A DNA stretch of 10,806 nt, taken from the NCBI GenBank assembly GCA_020722405.1, contig DYKW01000050.1:1-10806 (forward strand), in the 5' to 3' direction. This document shows, piece after piece, positions 1 to 7,137 of the stretch. The notes below the pieces were generated by a model. The model was not told the DNA's origin and did no database searches. It saw only the letters and a program-made list of their open reading frames with translations. The position numbers and the translations under genes are program-made. Source of the stretch: Anaerolinea thermophila (GTDB taxonomy: Bacteria > Chloroflexota > Anaerolineae > Anaerolineales > DRKV01). Each line of letters opens with the position of its first letter. Positions within the stretch are counted from its first letter, which is position 1.

Positions 1-74
1 TTTTCCATCGGCTATGTGTCTACCAGAACCTACAACCTGACTACGTGACTAAGCGACTTGAAACGGTTTTTTCT

Positions 75-98
75 TTGCGGCCTTGCGTCTTAGCGTTA
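75..98. repeat. Degenerate 8-nt tandem tract (TTGCG/TTGCG/TAGCG)
   Basis: Three 8-nt steps begin TTGCG (75), TTGCG (83) and TAGCG (91) and end in a short A-rich stretch. Only two of the three cores are identical, so this is a weak repeat. Its style resembles short intergenic repeats seen in some environmental bacteria, but dispersal cannot be judged from one copy. Confidence 0.35.
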
Positions 99-268
99 AA
101 ATAGCACCTCACACCCCCGAATTTTTGAAATGATACCTCTTCGGTGAAAAAACGCGTAAATTTCTGGTCGAGTTAAGAAAACGTCAGAGTCCAGCTTGAT
201 TACTCAACTGCAAGGTCGGCAAAAAAACATTTCTGCCATGCAACTTCAAGTGCAACGACATAGAGACA

Positions 269-297
269 TTGACAACCTGGGGTACAATAAGGATAAC
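269..297 (+). promoter_or_regulatory. Possible sigma-70-type promoter for the plus-strand kinase genes
   Basis: A perfect TTGACA (269-274) lies 17 nt from GATAAC (292-297), which matches TATAAT at four of six positions. This would place the transcript start near 304 and leave a leader of about 65 nt before the ATG at 371. A second -10-like hexamer, TACAAT (283-288), has no good -35 at the right distance. The assignment rests on consensus matching only. Confidence 0.4.
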
Positions 298-370
298 CTT
301 GCCACACCGGCTTGTCAATGACGCGCCAGATACGCGTTCATTCGTTTCGTATCGTCAGGAAGATGTGCTT

Positions 371-2017
371 ATGAATCATGAAACCATTTGGATCGTGGAG
401 CACCAATCAGAAATAGCCTCCATTTTGGCATTTACGTTAGAGGAAATGGGACATACCGTTTACGTCATGGAAAGCGGTGGGGAGGTCTTGTCCAGTCAAC
501 AACCACAACCGGCACTAGTCTTGGTTGATTTGCATTTGCCGGGGCTAACCGGAAAAGACCTGTTAGTGGCTTTGCGTTCGCGTGGCATTACGGCCCCCGT
601 GATCGTTTTGGCCCAGCAAGGTGAGCCAGAAGACATTGTGGATGCCTTTCGGTTAGGGGCAGCGGATTATCTGACGCTACCGGTAAGAGACGCTCAACTG
701 GTGGCGGCCGTCAACCGTGTACTGACGCAGTACAATGCAACTCAAGAACGCGATGCCTTATTACGCCAGGTGCAGCAGGCCAATCAAACGCTTGAGCGCC
801 GCATTCGCGACCAACAAACCATTGCTGCACTCGGTAAGGCTGTCGTCTCGACTACGGATACCCACGTGTTGTTCCAAAAAATTATAGACGGGGGCGTTTA
901 CGTTAGCCAGGCACAAATCGGCTGGCTCATGTTACGCCATGCAAATCGTTCTGTGATGGTGCTTGCAGCCCATCGCGGTTTACCACAACCCCTGCATACC
1001 TGGCTGCATCGTCCCTGGGATGATGGCATTAGTTTACAAGTTGCTCGGTACGGTAAACCCTTGACGCTGAGGGGAAAAGCCATATCCCAATTGCAAGAAA
1101 TCAGGGATATCGGCAAATCTCTATTGGCCGTTCCCCTGATTGCCGGAAAAGATGACATTGCAGGCGTATTGGTTATGTTGCGAAAGGAAGCATTGCCTTT
1201 CTCTGAGCATGATCAAGCCATGCTTTCCGCAGTGGCAGACTATGCTGCTATTTCTATCATCAATGCTCGTATGATGCGTGTGTTAGATGAACGCGCCCAT
1301 CGCCTGCAACGCATGACGAGGGTCATCAAACTCAGCGAGCAAACTAAGGCCGCCTTGCTGAAAAATACCAGCATGGCACTCCGAGAACCGCTCACCAGTG
1401 CGCTGGGCTACACCGAGATGGTGCTGGAAGAACAACTCGGCGCACTCAACAATGAACAAACCCAAGCCCTGACCATCATCCAAGAAAAAATTGCTATGAC
1501 CGCTCAGGTTGCCGAACACCTTTCCTCTATTAGTGATCGAGACCCTACTGCTGAAAACGAGGCTATAAATCTTCAGGCAGTTGTGACGCGCGTGTTGGAA
1601 CAACAACAAAAAATAGCTCAATCCCTGGGACTCAGTTTCAAAACCATATTCCACGGACGAAGTGACACATTGCACTTTACCCCCGCTCACCTTGAACGTG
1701 TCATCGAAGCCATTATTGTGAATGTTTTCCATCTGGCTCCGCCTGGATCGCAATTGCTCATTGAAACCAATGAAACATCGGACAAACACCTTGTTTTGAG
1801 CATACGCAGCAAAACCGAAATGCTCACTACCGAACAGGCTGCTCGCCTGACTCGCCTTGAAACTCAAGGGGTAGTACAACGGCACTCCCGTTTCTCCGGC
1901 ATCAGCATCGAATTATTGCTGGCAAAAGAAATCAGCGCTTTCTATGGGGCCGAATTACAAGTTAAAACAGAAACACGCCAAGAGATTGAATTCAGGTTAT
2001 TATTCGCGCCCCAATGA
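371..2017 (+). CDS. Degenerate receiver-GAF-pseudo-histidine kinase protein
   Basis: This 548-residue soluble protein has a receiver-like domain (about 5-118), a short coiled linker, a GAF domain (about 150-300), a HisKA-like region (about 325-390) and an ATPase-like C-terminus (about 400-546). The receiver keeps the phosphoacceptor-position Asp53 (VLVDLHLPG). It has Ala81 where the switch Thr/Ser belongs, Leu103 in LTLPV where the invariant Lys belongs, and Glu-His in place of the acidic pair. In the HisKA-like block SMALREPLTS, Met335 replaces the phosphoacceptor His. The ATPase part keeps Asn451 of the N box but shows no DxGxG G1 box and no GxGLGL G2 box. It is therefore inferred not to autophosphorylate and more likely to act as a sensor, scaffold or allosteric partner. 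The start at 371 is preceded by AGGA at a usual distance and begins right at the receiver's first strand. The next kinase gene follows after 77 nt with no terminator, so co-transcription is likely. Confidence 0.85.
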   Translation: MNHETIWIVEHQSEIASILAFTLEEMGHTVYVMESGGEVLSSQQPQPALVLVDLHLPGLTGKDLLVALRSRGITAPVIVLAQQGEPEDIVDAFRLGAADYLTLPVRDAQLVAAVNRVLTQYNATQERDALLRQVQQANQTLERRIRDQQTIAALGKAVVSTTDTHVLFQKIIDGGVYVSQAQIGWLMLRHANRSVMVLAAHRGLPQPLHTWLHRPWDDGISLQVARYGKPLTLRGKAISQLQEIRDIGKSLLAVPLIAGKDDIAGVLVMLRKEALPFSEHDQAMLSAVADYAAISIINARMMRVLDERAHRLQRMTRVIKLSEQTKAALLKNTSMALREPLTSALGYTEMVLEEQLGALNNEQTQALTIIQEKIAMTAQVAEHLSSISDRDPTAENEAINLQAVVTRVLEQQQKIAQSLGLSFKTIFHGRSDTLHFTPAHLERVIEAIIVNVFHLAPPGSQLLIETNETSDKHLVLSIRSKTEMLTTEQAARLTRLETQGVVQRHSRFSGISIELLLAKEISAFYGAELQVKTETRQEIEFRLLFAPQ

Positions 2018-2094
2018 AAATTGGAACGTCGGCAAGATATTCACAGGCTATGCATACCATACAGCACGACCATAACACGAATTAGGAAACTTTC

Positions 2095-4017
2095 ATGACC
2101 GAGGAAACCATCCTTCTGGCATTGTCAGACCCTCATGTAGCACAGTTAATGGCACAGGGTGCGCTATCCCCTGCCGGATACCGTTACCACATCGCGAAAA
2201 ACCTGTCTGACTTAGCATCGAAGTGGGGAGAAAGCGCGGTTGTGTTATTGGACCCTAAATTTTTGGGCAAAGACCCGATGCAAAGACTGCAAGACTGGCG
2301 TCAACAACATCCATTGGTGCGTGTGATTATTGTAAGCAATCAAACAACATCTGAATTTTGGCGCGTGGCCATGCGGGCCGGTGTGGCAGATATCTTACAG
2401 CCGCCGTTACGTACTTCCACCCTACTGACTGCCTTGAGTGATGTGCTCCGCGAGCGCCAAAATTTTCTGGAGCAGGTCATCATTCCTCTGCGGCGTAGTA
2501 CACAAAACCTGCAAGATCGCGTGGAAATTTTCGAGCGGCTGGCCGAAGTGGGGCAAATGGTCACTGGAAATCTGGATCTGGATGACGTGCTCAACAGTAC
2601 CGTAGATGCCGCCGTTACGCTAACCGATGCCCAAGAAGGCAGCCTACTGCTGTTAGACCGGGAAACCGACGAATTGTACGTACGCGCCGAGCGCAACGTG
2701 GAGGACCATTTTTCGCGCACGTATCGTCTGAAGGTGGAGGATAGCCTGGCTGGGAAAGTCCTTCAAAGTGGGGAGCCGTTATTGATTTCTCGCCGTGGCC
2801 CCCAAAAGATCAAAACTGCCTATCTGGTACACGCTCTTATTTACGTACCGCTGCGCCGCAAAGGCGAGACCATTGGCGTGTTAGGTGTAGACCACCGCGA
2901 CCCTGATAAGGATTTTACCCGCGAACATGTATTGCTGGTTTCGGCGCTAGCCGATTTTGCCGCCATCGCCATTGAAAACGCGCGCTTGTTTGCCCACCTG
3001 CAAAGCGAACGCGATCGGTTGAATGCCATTCTCTTGAACGTCGCCGATGGTGTCGTGGTACTGGATGAATCCCAAAAAATATTCTTCATCAATCCAGCAG
3101 CGGCTGAGGCCTTGGAAATCACAGGGGGGCCACAAAAGGCCATCGGAAACCCCATCAGCGAAGTGGTGGAGCACGCCGAATTCATCTCTCTGATCCAAGA
3201 ATCGGCACAGCACCTACCAGAACGTGAAGAAATCCACGCCAAAGATGGACGCTTTTTCAGTGTTCAGGGAGCCCGCATACCCGACATTGGTCTGGCACTA
3301 ACCATGCATGATATTTCCTCCCTCAAAGAACTTGACCGCATCAAGAGCGAATTCGTCAGCACCGTATCCCATGACCTACGCTCCCCACTCACCGCTGTCA
3401 TGGGGTATACCGAATTACTCTCCCGTGTTGGACCGCTCAACGAACGTCAGGCGGAGTTCGTGCATCGCGTCCAACAAAGCGTACAAAACATCACATCACT
3501 CGTCAATGAATTGCTGGACTTAGGCAAAATCGAGGCCGGTTTCGATATTCATCGCGAATTTATCGATATTGGCTCAGTTGTGCAAGTTGCCATCGATGAG
3601 TTGTGCTCCCTCGCAGAGAAGAAGAGACAACATCTGCTGGTTTCCATCGAGACAAATTTGCCTGCTTTATTGGCAAACTCCAGCCGTATTCAGCAGGTTG
3701 CGAGAAATCTGGTTAGCAATGCTATCAAGTACGCCCCCTTTGGTGCGCGTATCGAGGTACATGTTTATCAGCAGGAGCAACAAGTCATCTTGCAAGTTTC
3801 TGATAACGGACCAGGGATTCCATTGAGCGACCAGCCCTACATCTTCGACAAATTCTATCGCGCCAGCAATGTCCCAGATGATGTGGCGGGGACCGGTCTG
3901 GGGCTGGCCATTGTCAAATCTATTGTCGAGGCCCACGATGGACGCGTTTGGGTCGAATCTTACCCTGGCGAAGGGACAACCTTCACGGTGGTGCTTCCTA
4001 CCGCGACGGAACAATAA
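2095..4017 (+). CDS. Soluble receiver-like/GAF/PAS sensor histidine kinase
   Basis: This 640-residue protein has a receiver-like domain (about 3-118), a GAF domain (about 145-300), a PAS domain (about 303-412), a HisKA domain (about 415-482) and a HATPase domain (about 530-636). The kinase core looks intact: phosphoacceptor His426 in VSHDLRSPLTA, N box Asn538 and Asn542 (NLVSNAIKY), G1 box Asp570 in DNGPGI, F box FDKFYR, and G2 box GTGLGLAIV around 599-606. The receiver keeps an Asp at 53 but has Leu-Ser for the first acidic pair and Pro103 for the conserved Lys, so conventional phosphotransfer to it is doubtful. No membrane segment is seen, which suggests a cytosolic signal, but the GAF and PAS ligands cannot be read from sequence. 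AGGA seven nt upstream supports the ATG. No cognate output regulator is adjacent. The fold assignment is firm and the physiological role is unknown. Confidence 0.93.
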   Translation: MTEETILLALSDPHVAQLMAQGALSPAGYRYHIAKNLSDLASKWGESAVVLLDPKFLGKDPMQRLQDWRQQHPLVRVIIVSNQTTSEFWRVAMRAGVADILQPPLRTSTLLTALSDVLRERQNFLEQVIIPLRRSTQNLQDRVEIFERLAEVGQMVTGNLDLDDVLNSTVDAAVTLTDAQEGSLLLLDRETDELYVRAERNVEDHFSRTYRLKVEDSLAGKVLQSGEPLLISRRGPQKIKTAYLVHALIYVPLRRKGETIGVLGVDHRDPDKDFTREHVLLVSALADFAAIAIENARLFAHLQSERDRLNAILLNVADGVVVLDESQKIFFINPAAAEALEITGGPQKAIGNPISEVVEHAEFISLIQESAQHLPEREEIHAKDGRFFSVQGARIPDIGLALTMHDISSLKELDRIKSEFVSTVSHDLRSPLTAVMGYTELLSRVGPLNERQAEFVHRVQQSVQNITSLVNELLDLGKIEAGFDIHREFIDIGSVVQVAIDELCSLAEKKRQHLLVSIETNLPALLANSSRIQQVARNLVSNAIKYAPFGARIEVHVYQQEQQVILQVSDNGPGIPLSDQPYIFDKFYRASNVPDDVAGTGLGLAIVKSIVEAHDGRVWVESYPGEGTTFTVVLPTATEQ

Positions 4018-4053
4018 GCCTAGCAGTACTACGCCCCTACTATGCTTAAAGAC

Positions 4054-4084
4054 AAGCCCCCGCTGAGCCGAACAGCGGGGGCTT
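4054..4084 (+). terminator. Strong GC-rich hairpin between the kinase gene and the small ORF
   Basis: An exact 11-bp inverted repeat (AAGCCCCCGCT at 4054-4064 and AGCGGGGGCTT at 4074-4084) encloses a 9-nt loop. Only three T residues follow, so it is a poor textbook intrinsic terminator in either direction. It begins 37 nt after the kinase stop and ends 6 nt before the AGGAGG of the next ORF. It may be a partial terminator, an RNA-end stabiliser or a control on the small ORF. Confidence 0.55.
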
Positions 4085-4090
4085 TGCCAA

Positions 4091-4096
4091 AGGAGG
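4091..4096 (+). promoter_or_regulatory. Consensus ribosome binding site of the small Cys-rich ORF
   Basis: A perfect AGGAGG lies 8 nt before the ATG at 4105. It decides the start over the longer in-frame possibility beginning at 4042, which would put the hairpin inside the coding region. Confidence 0.7.
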
Positions 4097-4104
4097 AAAC
4101 AGCG

Positions 4105-4251
4105 ATGAAGAGAATAGTGTCGGAAGACTCGTGTCCCCAAACACGCCTATATCTTATTCGATTTTGCAAATTATGCCACCGTCGAATGTCACCCAAGCAA
4201 TATGACGTATATCACACCGATTGCCTAAAGGCATTATTGTGCAAAAAATAA
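4105..4251 (+). CDS. Small Cys-rich putative zinc-finger protein (48 aa)
   Basis: This short ORF is not matched to a named family. It encodes a basic 48-residue protein with Cys21 and Cys24 (FCKLCHRR), then His37 and Cys40 (YHTDC). The resulting CxxC-x12-HxxC spacing could bind one zinc ion, as in small treble-clef or zinc-ribbon knuckles. Two further cysteines (10 and 46) lie near the ends. Support for it being real comes from the perfect AGGAGG at proper spacing, the ordered metal-ligand pattern and its place directly downstream of the kinase gene on the same strand. A role in nucleic-acid or protein binding is inference. There is no signal peptide or membrane segment. The main alternative is a chance ORF, since short ORFs are weak evidence by themselves. 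The convergent kinase gene ends 76 nt further on. Confidence 0.6.
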   Translation: MKRIVSEDSCPQTRLYLIRFCKLCHRRMSPKQYDVYHTDCLKALLCKK

Positions 4252-4327
4252 TGAGTGCGACTGTGTCCACGGTATTTTTGATGCCTGAACAGGAACGCCC
4301 TTTTTTATCGCCTCCATTACCCAGGTA
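4252..4327. other. Convergent intergenic gap
   Basis: This gap separates the 3' ends of the plus-strand and minus-strand gene groups. It contains two T tracts (4274-4279 and 4301-4306) and a tiny CCTG-AA-CAGG inverted repeat (4284-4293). No convincing terminator hairpin was found. Confidence 0.4.
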
Positions 4328-5401
4328 TCAAGAGGCTAGCGGTAAAGTAAACCAAAAAATGCTGCCTGCCTGCGGCCGGGGGGAAAATCCAACTTGGCCA
4401 CCCTGCAAATCGGCCAGGGCGCGTACCACGGCCAATCCTAATCCCCAACCGGCATGGTCACGCACGCGCTGGTCTTCGGAGCGAAAAAATGGCTCGAAGA
4501 GATGAGGTTGGTCGGTTTCTGCTACACCCATGCCAGGGTCATGCACTTCCAGACGCACACAGGAACCATCCTGGAAGGCGCGCAGGTGAATCTGACTGCC
4601 TTCGGGGCTATAGAGCGACGCGTTGCGCAGGTAAATTTCAACCATTTGGGTTACACGCTGGGAGTCAGCATGAACGGGGGGTAAATCGGCAGGGATTTCA
4701 TCGCTCACCACCGTCTGTTTTCGAGCGCTGATGATTTCTTTCACCGCAGCGCGGGCGTTTTGCACGGCCATCCCTACCCAAAATGTGTCTTTTTTCAGCA
4801 GTAGGCGTCCTTCTTCTGCCTTTGAGAGGTCGGAGAGGTTGGAGATCAGGCGCGACATCCGTTCGACGTTATTGCGAATGACCTCCAGGAAGTTGGTTTG
4901 CATTTCATTGATTTCGCCGGTCATGCCTTTGAGCATCAAGTCTGTGTAGCCTTTGATGGAGGTCATCGGGAGACGTAGTTCGTGAGAGACCACCGAAACA
5001 AAATGTGATTTCTCCTGGCGGGCATGTCGATAGGCTGTTTGCCAGCGATGCTTTTCGGAATGCAAAGCGGCCAATGTGGCGAAAGTTTCGACCAGGGTGC
5101 GCTGCTCATCTGTCAGTAGTGCCTGGGTTTCCAGCAATAACCAACCATCCGGTAGGCCAGGCAATGGGAAGCGCAGGGCATCTTCGGGGAAATCGGCAAC
5201 CCTAGGGGCCCGGCCTGCGGGGTCACGGCCAATTTCTAGGGGTGGGGAATCTTCAGGAAACGGGATCACTAACAGGGTCCGTTTGGCTGTGGTTTCCTTG
5301 AGCAGGATATCCAACCCATGGGCAAGGAAATCGTTGAGATCATCATCTGAAGTTTCAGCATTCCAGGTGTTCAGGGAAGCAAAAGATGGGGGGTTAGTCA
5401 T
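4328..5401 (-). CDS. Short cytosolic sensor histidine kinase
   Basis: This 357-residue kinase has a compact, poorly conserved N-terminal sensor of about 115 residues that may be a shortened GAF-like fold. HisKA (about 128-200) and HATPase (about 243-355) domains follow. His140 lies in VSHELRLPMTSIKGYTDLM. Asn260 marks the N box, although the first Asn of that box is replaced. The G1 box is DPGMG (288-292), the F box is FEPFFR and the G2 box is GWGLGLAVV. No membrane segment is visible. Its ATG sits in ATGACTAA, overlapping the end of the endonuclease III gene by 8 nt, with AAGGAA seven nt upstream inside that gene, so translation is probably coupled. It is the last gene of the minus-strand group. 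The HisKA wording is of a type common in Anaerolineae kinases (from memory). Its signal and partner regulator are unknown. Confidence 0.92.
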   Translation of the reverse strand: MTNPPSFASLNTWNAETSDDDLNDFLAHGLDILLKETTAKRTLLVIPFPEDSPPLEIGRDPAGRAPRVADFPEDALRFPLPGLPDGWLLLETQALLTDEQRTLVETFATLAALHSEKHRWQTAYRHARQEKSHFVSVVSHELRLPMTSIKGYTDLMLKGMTGEINEMQTNFLEVIRNNVERMSRLISNLSDLSKAEEGRLLLKKDTFWVGMAVQNARAAVKEIISARKQTVVSDEIPADLPPVHADSQRVTQMVEIYLRNASLYSPEGSQIHLRAFQDGSCVRLEVHDPGMGVAETDQPHLFEPFFRSEDQRVRDHAGWGLGLAVVRALADLQGGQVGFSPRPQAGSIFWFTLPLAS

Positions 5402-6080
5402 GGGGAGATTCCTTTTCTTTCAATTGATTGGCCGAGGGGCACAGGTCACGTAAGGGGCAGCGGTTACAGGCCGGACGGCGGGCTGTGCAGATTTCACGTC
5501 CCAGGCGGATGAGGTTCAGATGGGCGGCATAGTAAGTTTCGGGCGGGAAAAGCGCAGCCAGGTGTTGGTGTGTTTTTTCTATGCTCATCTTCGCGGGGCG
5601 CAGGCCAAGGCGTCCGCTGATACGATAAATGTGTGTATCTACCGGAAAAGCGGGCATACCCAGCGAGAAACACATGACAATGGCAGCCGTTTTTGGCCCG
5701 ACACCGGGAAATTTTGTCAGCCAGGCATGTACTCTTTCCGGCGGCCAGGTTTTGAGGAAATTCAGGCTCAGGTTGCCGCGTTCATTGGCGATGGTGCGCA
5801 ACGCATTTTGAATACGGGGGCCTTTTTGCTTAGCCAAGCCGGCAATGCGTATGGTGGCTATAATTTCGTCTTCTGGGGCGTCTCGCACAGCCTCCCAGGA
5901 GGGGTAACGGGCTTTGAGGGCGTCGAAGGCTTTATCTCGGTTGGTGTCGTTGGTGTTTTGAGAAAGAATGGTGCAGATCAATTCGTCCAGGGGTGGCAGC
6001 GGATCACGCCATTCGGGATAACCGTAATGATCGAGAAGTCGTTGGTGAATGACCAGAGCACGCTCGGGAGGTGTGTTCAT
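5394..6080 (-). CDS. nth: Endonuclease III (DNA glycosylase/AP lyase)
   Basis: Endonuclease III removes oxidised pyrimidines from DNA and cleaves the resulting abasic site in base excision repair. The 228-residue product is slightly longer than E. coli Nth (211). It carries the helix-hairpin-helix FPGVGPKTA with catalytic Lys130, and the VDTHIYR segment with catalytic Asp148. A C-terminal [4Fe-4S] loop follows with Cys198, 205, 208 and 214 in the expected Cx6Cx2Cx5C spacing. All expected catalytic and cluster residues are present, so it should be active. The ATG at 6080 is preferred because it forms an ATGA overlap with the asparaginase stop. An upstream in-frame ATG at 6131 would add 17 residues of unrelated sequence inside that gene. 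No clear Shine-Dalgarno is seen, which fits coupled translation. The 3' end overlaps the following kinase gene by 8 nt. Confidence 0.93.
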   Translation of the reverse strand: MNTPPERALVIHQRLLDHYGYPEWRDPLPPLDELICTILSQNTNDTNRDKAFDALKARYPSWEAVRDAPEDEIIATIRIAGLAKQKGPRIQNALRTIANERGNLSLNFLKTWPPERVHAWLTKFPGVGPKTAAIVMCFSLGMPAFPVDTHIYRISGRLGLRPAKMSIEKTHQHLAALFPPETYYAAHLNLIRLGREICTARRPACNRCPLRDLCPSANQLKEKESPHD

Positions 6081-7123
6081 GATTGCAAGGTGAATACGGG
6101 GCGGGCTTCGCCGACAGTCAGTTTGCGCCAATTGTAGATTGGGAAACGCGGTCCAAAGGTTGCCAGCGCCTGCTGTTGGTCTTCGGACAAGGCTCCGAGT
6201 TGCCGCAAAGTTTCAAGGACGACGGCCGGGCGCACGCTCTTGCGCAGGTCACCATCGGAAATTTTGATGGCAATACCCAGCGCCGGGGAATCTGTGCCGA
6301 GCGCCCCTGGGAGCAGGCCAATTCCCTGGTAGCCTTCGGCGCCAGCCTTGCTGACAATCAAGCCGTTCCCCACCTGCATCAGGGCGGTGTCGAAACGCCC
6401 GGGGCCGCCCACCATATCCGGATAGGTTGTCATAGCATGGGTAATCGTACGACAGGCCGTGGCGCGGACCTCAGGCAAGTTGCCAGGATCACACAAGCGA
6501 GCATACGCCCAGGCCACATTGCGCAATGGCACGGCGAAATTGGGTGCCGAACAGCCATCTATACCCAAGGCTACTTTTTCAACCGGCAAGGAGCACATTT
6601 CGGCAAAGGTACGCAGGATGGCCTGCTGGACAGGATGTTCAAAATCGACATACGCGGCCGTGGGCGCTTGCAACCAGCGGGCAAAGGCCAACATGCCACT
6701 GTGTTTGCCGGAACAATTATGCCGGTTAGGGGTGAGCGGCTGCCCGGTGGCTTTGAGACGTTCTGCTGTTTCCTGATGGTACGGCGGGTGCACACCACAC
6801 AACAAATCGGCCTCGGTGACGCCAATTTTACGTTGGATAGCGGCCGCCACGGTGACGTGCTCATCGGTGCCAGAATGGGAAGCACATAGCAGCGCAATTT
6901 CTTGCTCGGTTAGATTGAAATGTTTGTGACCCCCAGATTCGATAAAGGGCAAGGCCTGAAAAGGCTTGGCTGTCGAGCGCAGGAAGGTCACCAAATCTGG
7001 GTCGCCAACAGCATAGATCAGATGGCCCTGTACATCACTGACGGCTAAGGAGCCAAAGTGAACTGACTCATCCGTGTCGCCACGACTGAGAACAAAAAGC
7101 GGAACGTGTTTGGAAAAGTACAT
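6077..7123 (-). CDS. L-asparaginase, Rhizobium etli (class 3) type
   Basis: The predicted enzyme hydrolyses L-asparagine to aspartate and ammonia. The 348-residue protein belongs to the asparaginase II family typified by R. etli ReAV, which is unrelated to the E. coli AnsA/AnsB fold. The landmarks sit at a constant two-residue offset from those I recall for ReAV. These are Ser50 and Lys53 in RSTAKP, Ser82 in CASHSG, the zinc-site Cys137 and Lys140 in CSGKH, and Cys191 in DGCSAPNFAVPL. Lys259 in SKAGAEG is the likely second catalytic lysine. Every expected residue is present, so activity is likely. No signal peptide is evident, which suggests a cytoplasmic enzyme. It begins 14 nt after the MBL-like gene with only a weak AAGG upstream, and its TGA overlaps the endonuclease III ATG. 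Coupling of asparagine use to the flanking kinases is only speculation. Confidence 0.92.
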   Translation of the reverse strand: MYFSKHVPLFVLSRGDTDESVHFGSLAVSDVQGHLIYAVGDPDLVTFLRSTAKPFQALPFIESGGHKHFNLTEQEIALLCASHSGTDEHVTVAAAIQRKIGVTEADLLCGVHPPYHQETAERLKATGQPLTPNRHNCSGKHSGMLAFARWLQAPTAAYVDFEHPVQQAILRTFAEMCSLPVEKVALGIDGCSAPNFAVPLRNVAWAYARLCDPGNLPEVRATACRTITHAMTTYPDMVGGPGRFDTALMQVGNGLIVSKAGAEGYQGIGLLPGALGTDSPALGIAIKISDGDLRKSVRPAVVLETLRQLGALSEDQQQALATFGPRFPIYNWRKLTVGEARPVFTLQS

Positions 7124-7137
7124 GATTAGGGGCAGCC

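Larger units (their letters stand above)
1..370. other. Non-coding upstream region
   Basis: No supportable gene is seen here. All plus-strand frames entering from the left edge are short, stopping at about 38-48 or at 102-104, and none has a recognisable product. The region holds a degenerate 8-nt periodic tract (75-98) and a possible promoter (269-297), listed separately. An open frame from TTG at 269 runs into the first gene, but its first 34 codons resemble no receiver domain and its TTG overlaps the promoter-like TTGACA. The translated start is therefore placed at 371. Confidence 0.6.

Noticed and set aside
1..104. Possible 3' end of an upstream gene in the third frame, stopping at 102-104
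   Set aside because: About 34 residues with no recognisable motif, running through the periodic tract. Chance openness is as likely.
269..370. TTG start at 269 for the first gene, adding 34 residues
   Set aside because: The added residues do not resemble receiver sequence, and the TTG is part of a perfect TTGACA promoter element. The ATG at 371 has AGGA upstream and starts exactly at the receiver's first strand.
1283..1885. Open frame of 200 codons on the minus strand inside the first gene
   Set aside because: It lies opposite the kinase-like C-terminus of a longer, domain-supported frame and has no motif of its own.
4042..4104. Upstream in-frame ATG at 4042 for the small Cys-rich protein
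   Set aside because: It would place the 11-bp hairpin inside the coding sequence and lacks a good ribosome binding site, while 4105 has a perfect AGGAGG.
6081..6131. Upstream ATG at 6131 for endonuclease III
   Set aside because: It would overlap the asparaginase gene by 55 nt and add 17 residues foreign to the family. The ATG at 6080 forms a standard ATGA coupling overlap.
5520..6137. Open frame of 205 codons on the plus strand antisense to endonuclease III
   Set aside because: Endonuclease III on the other strand carries its helix-hairpin-helix, catalytic Lys/Asp and Fe-S cysteines. The antisense frame is a shadow.
6083..6889. Long open frame (268 codons) on the plus strand antisense to the asparaginase gene
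   Set aside because: The minus strand encodes an asparaginase with all expected catalytic and zinc residues. The antisense product has no recognisable motif or ribosome binding site.
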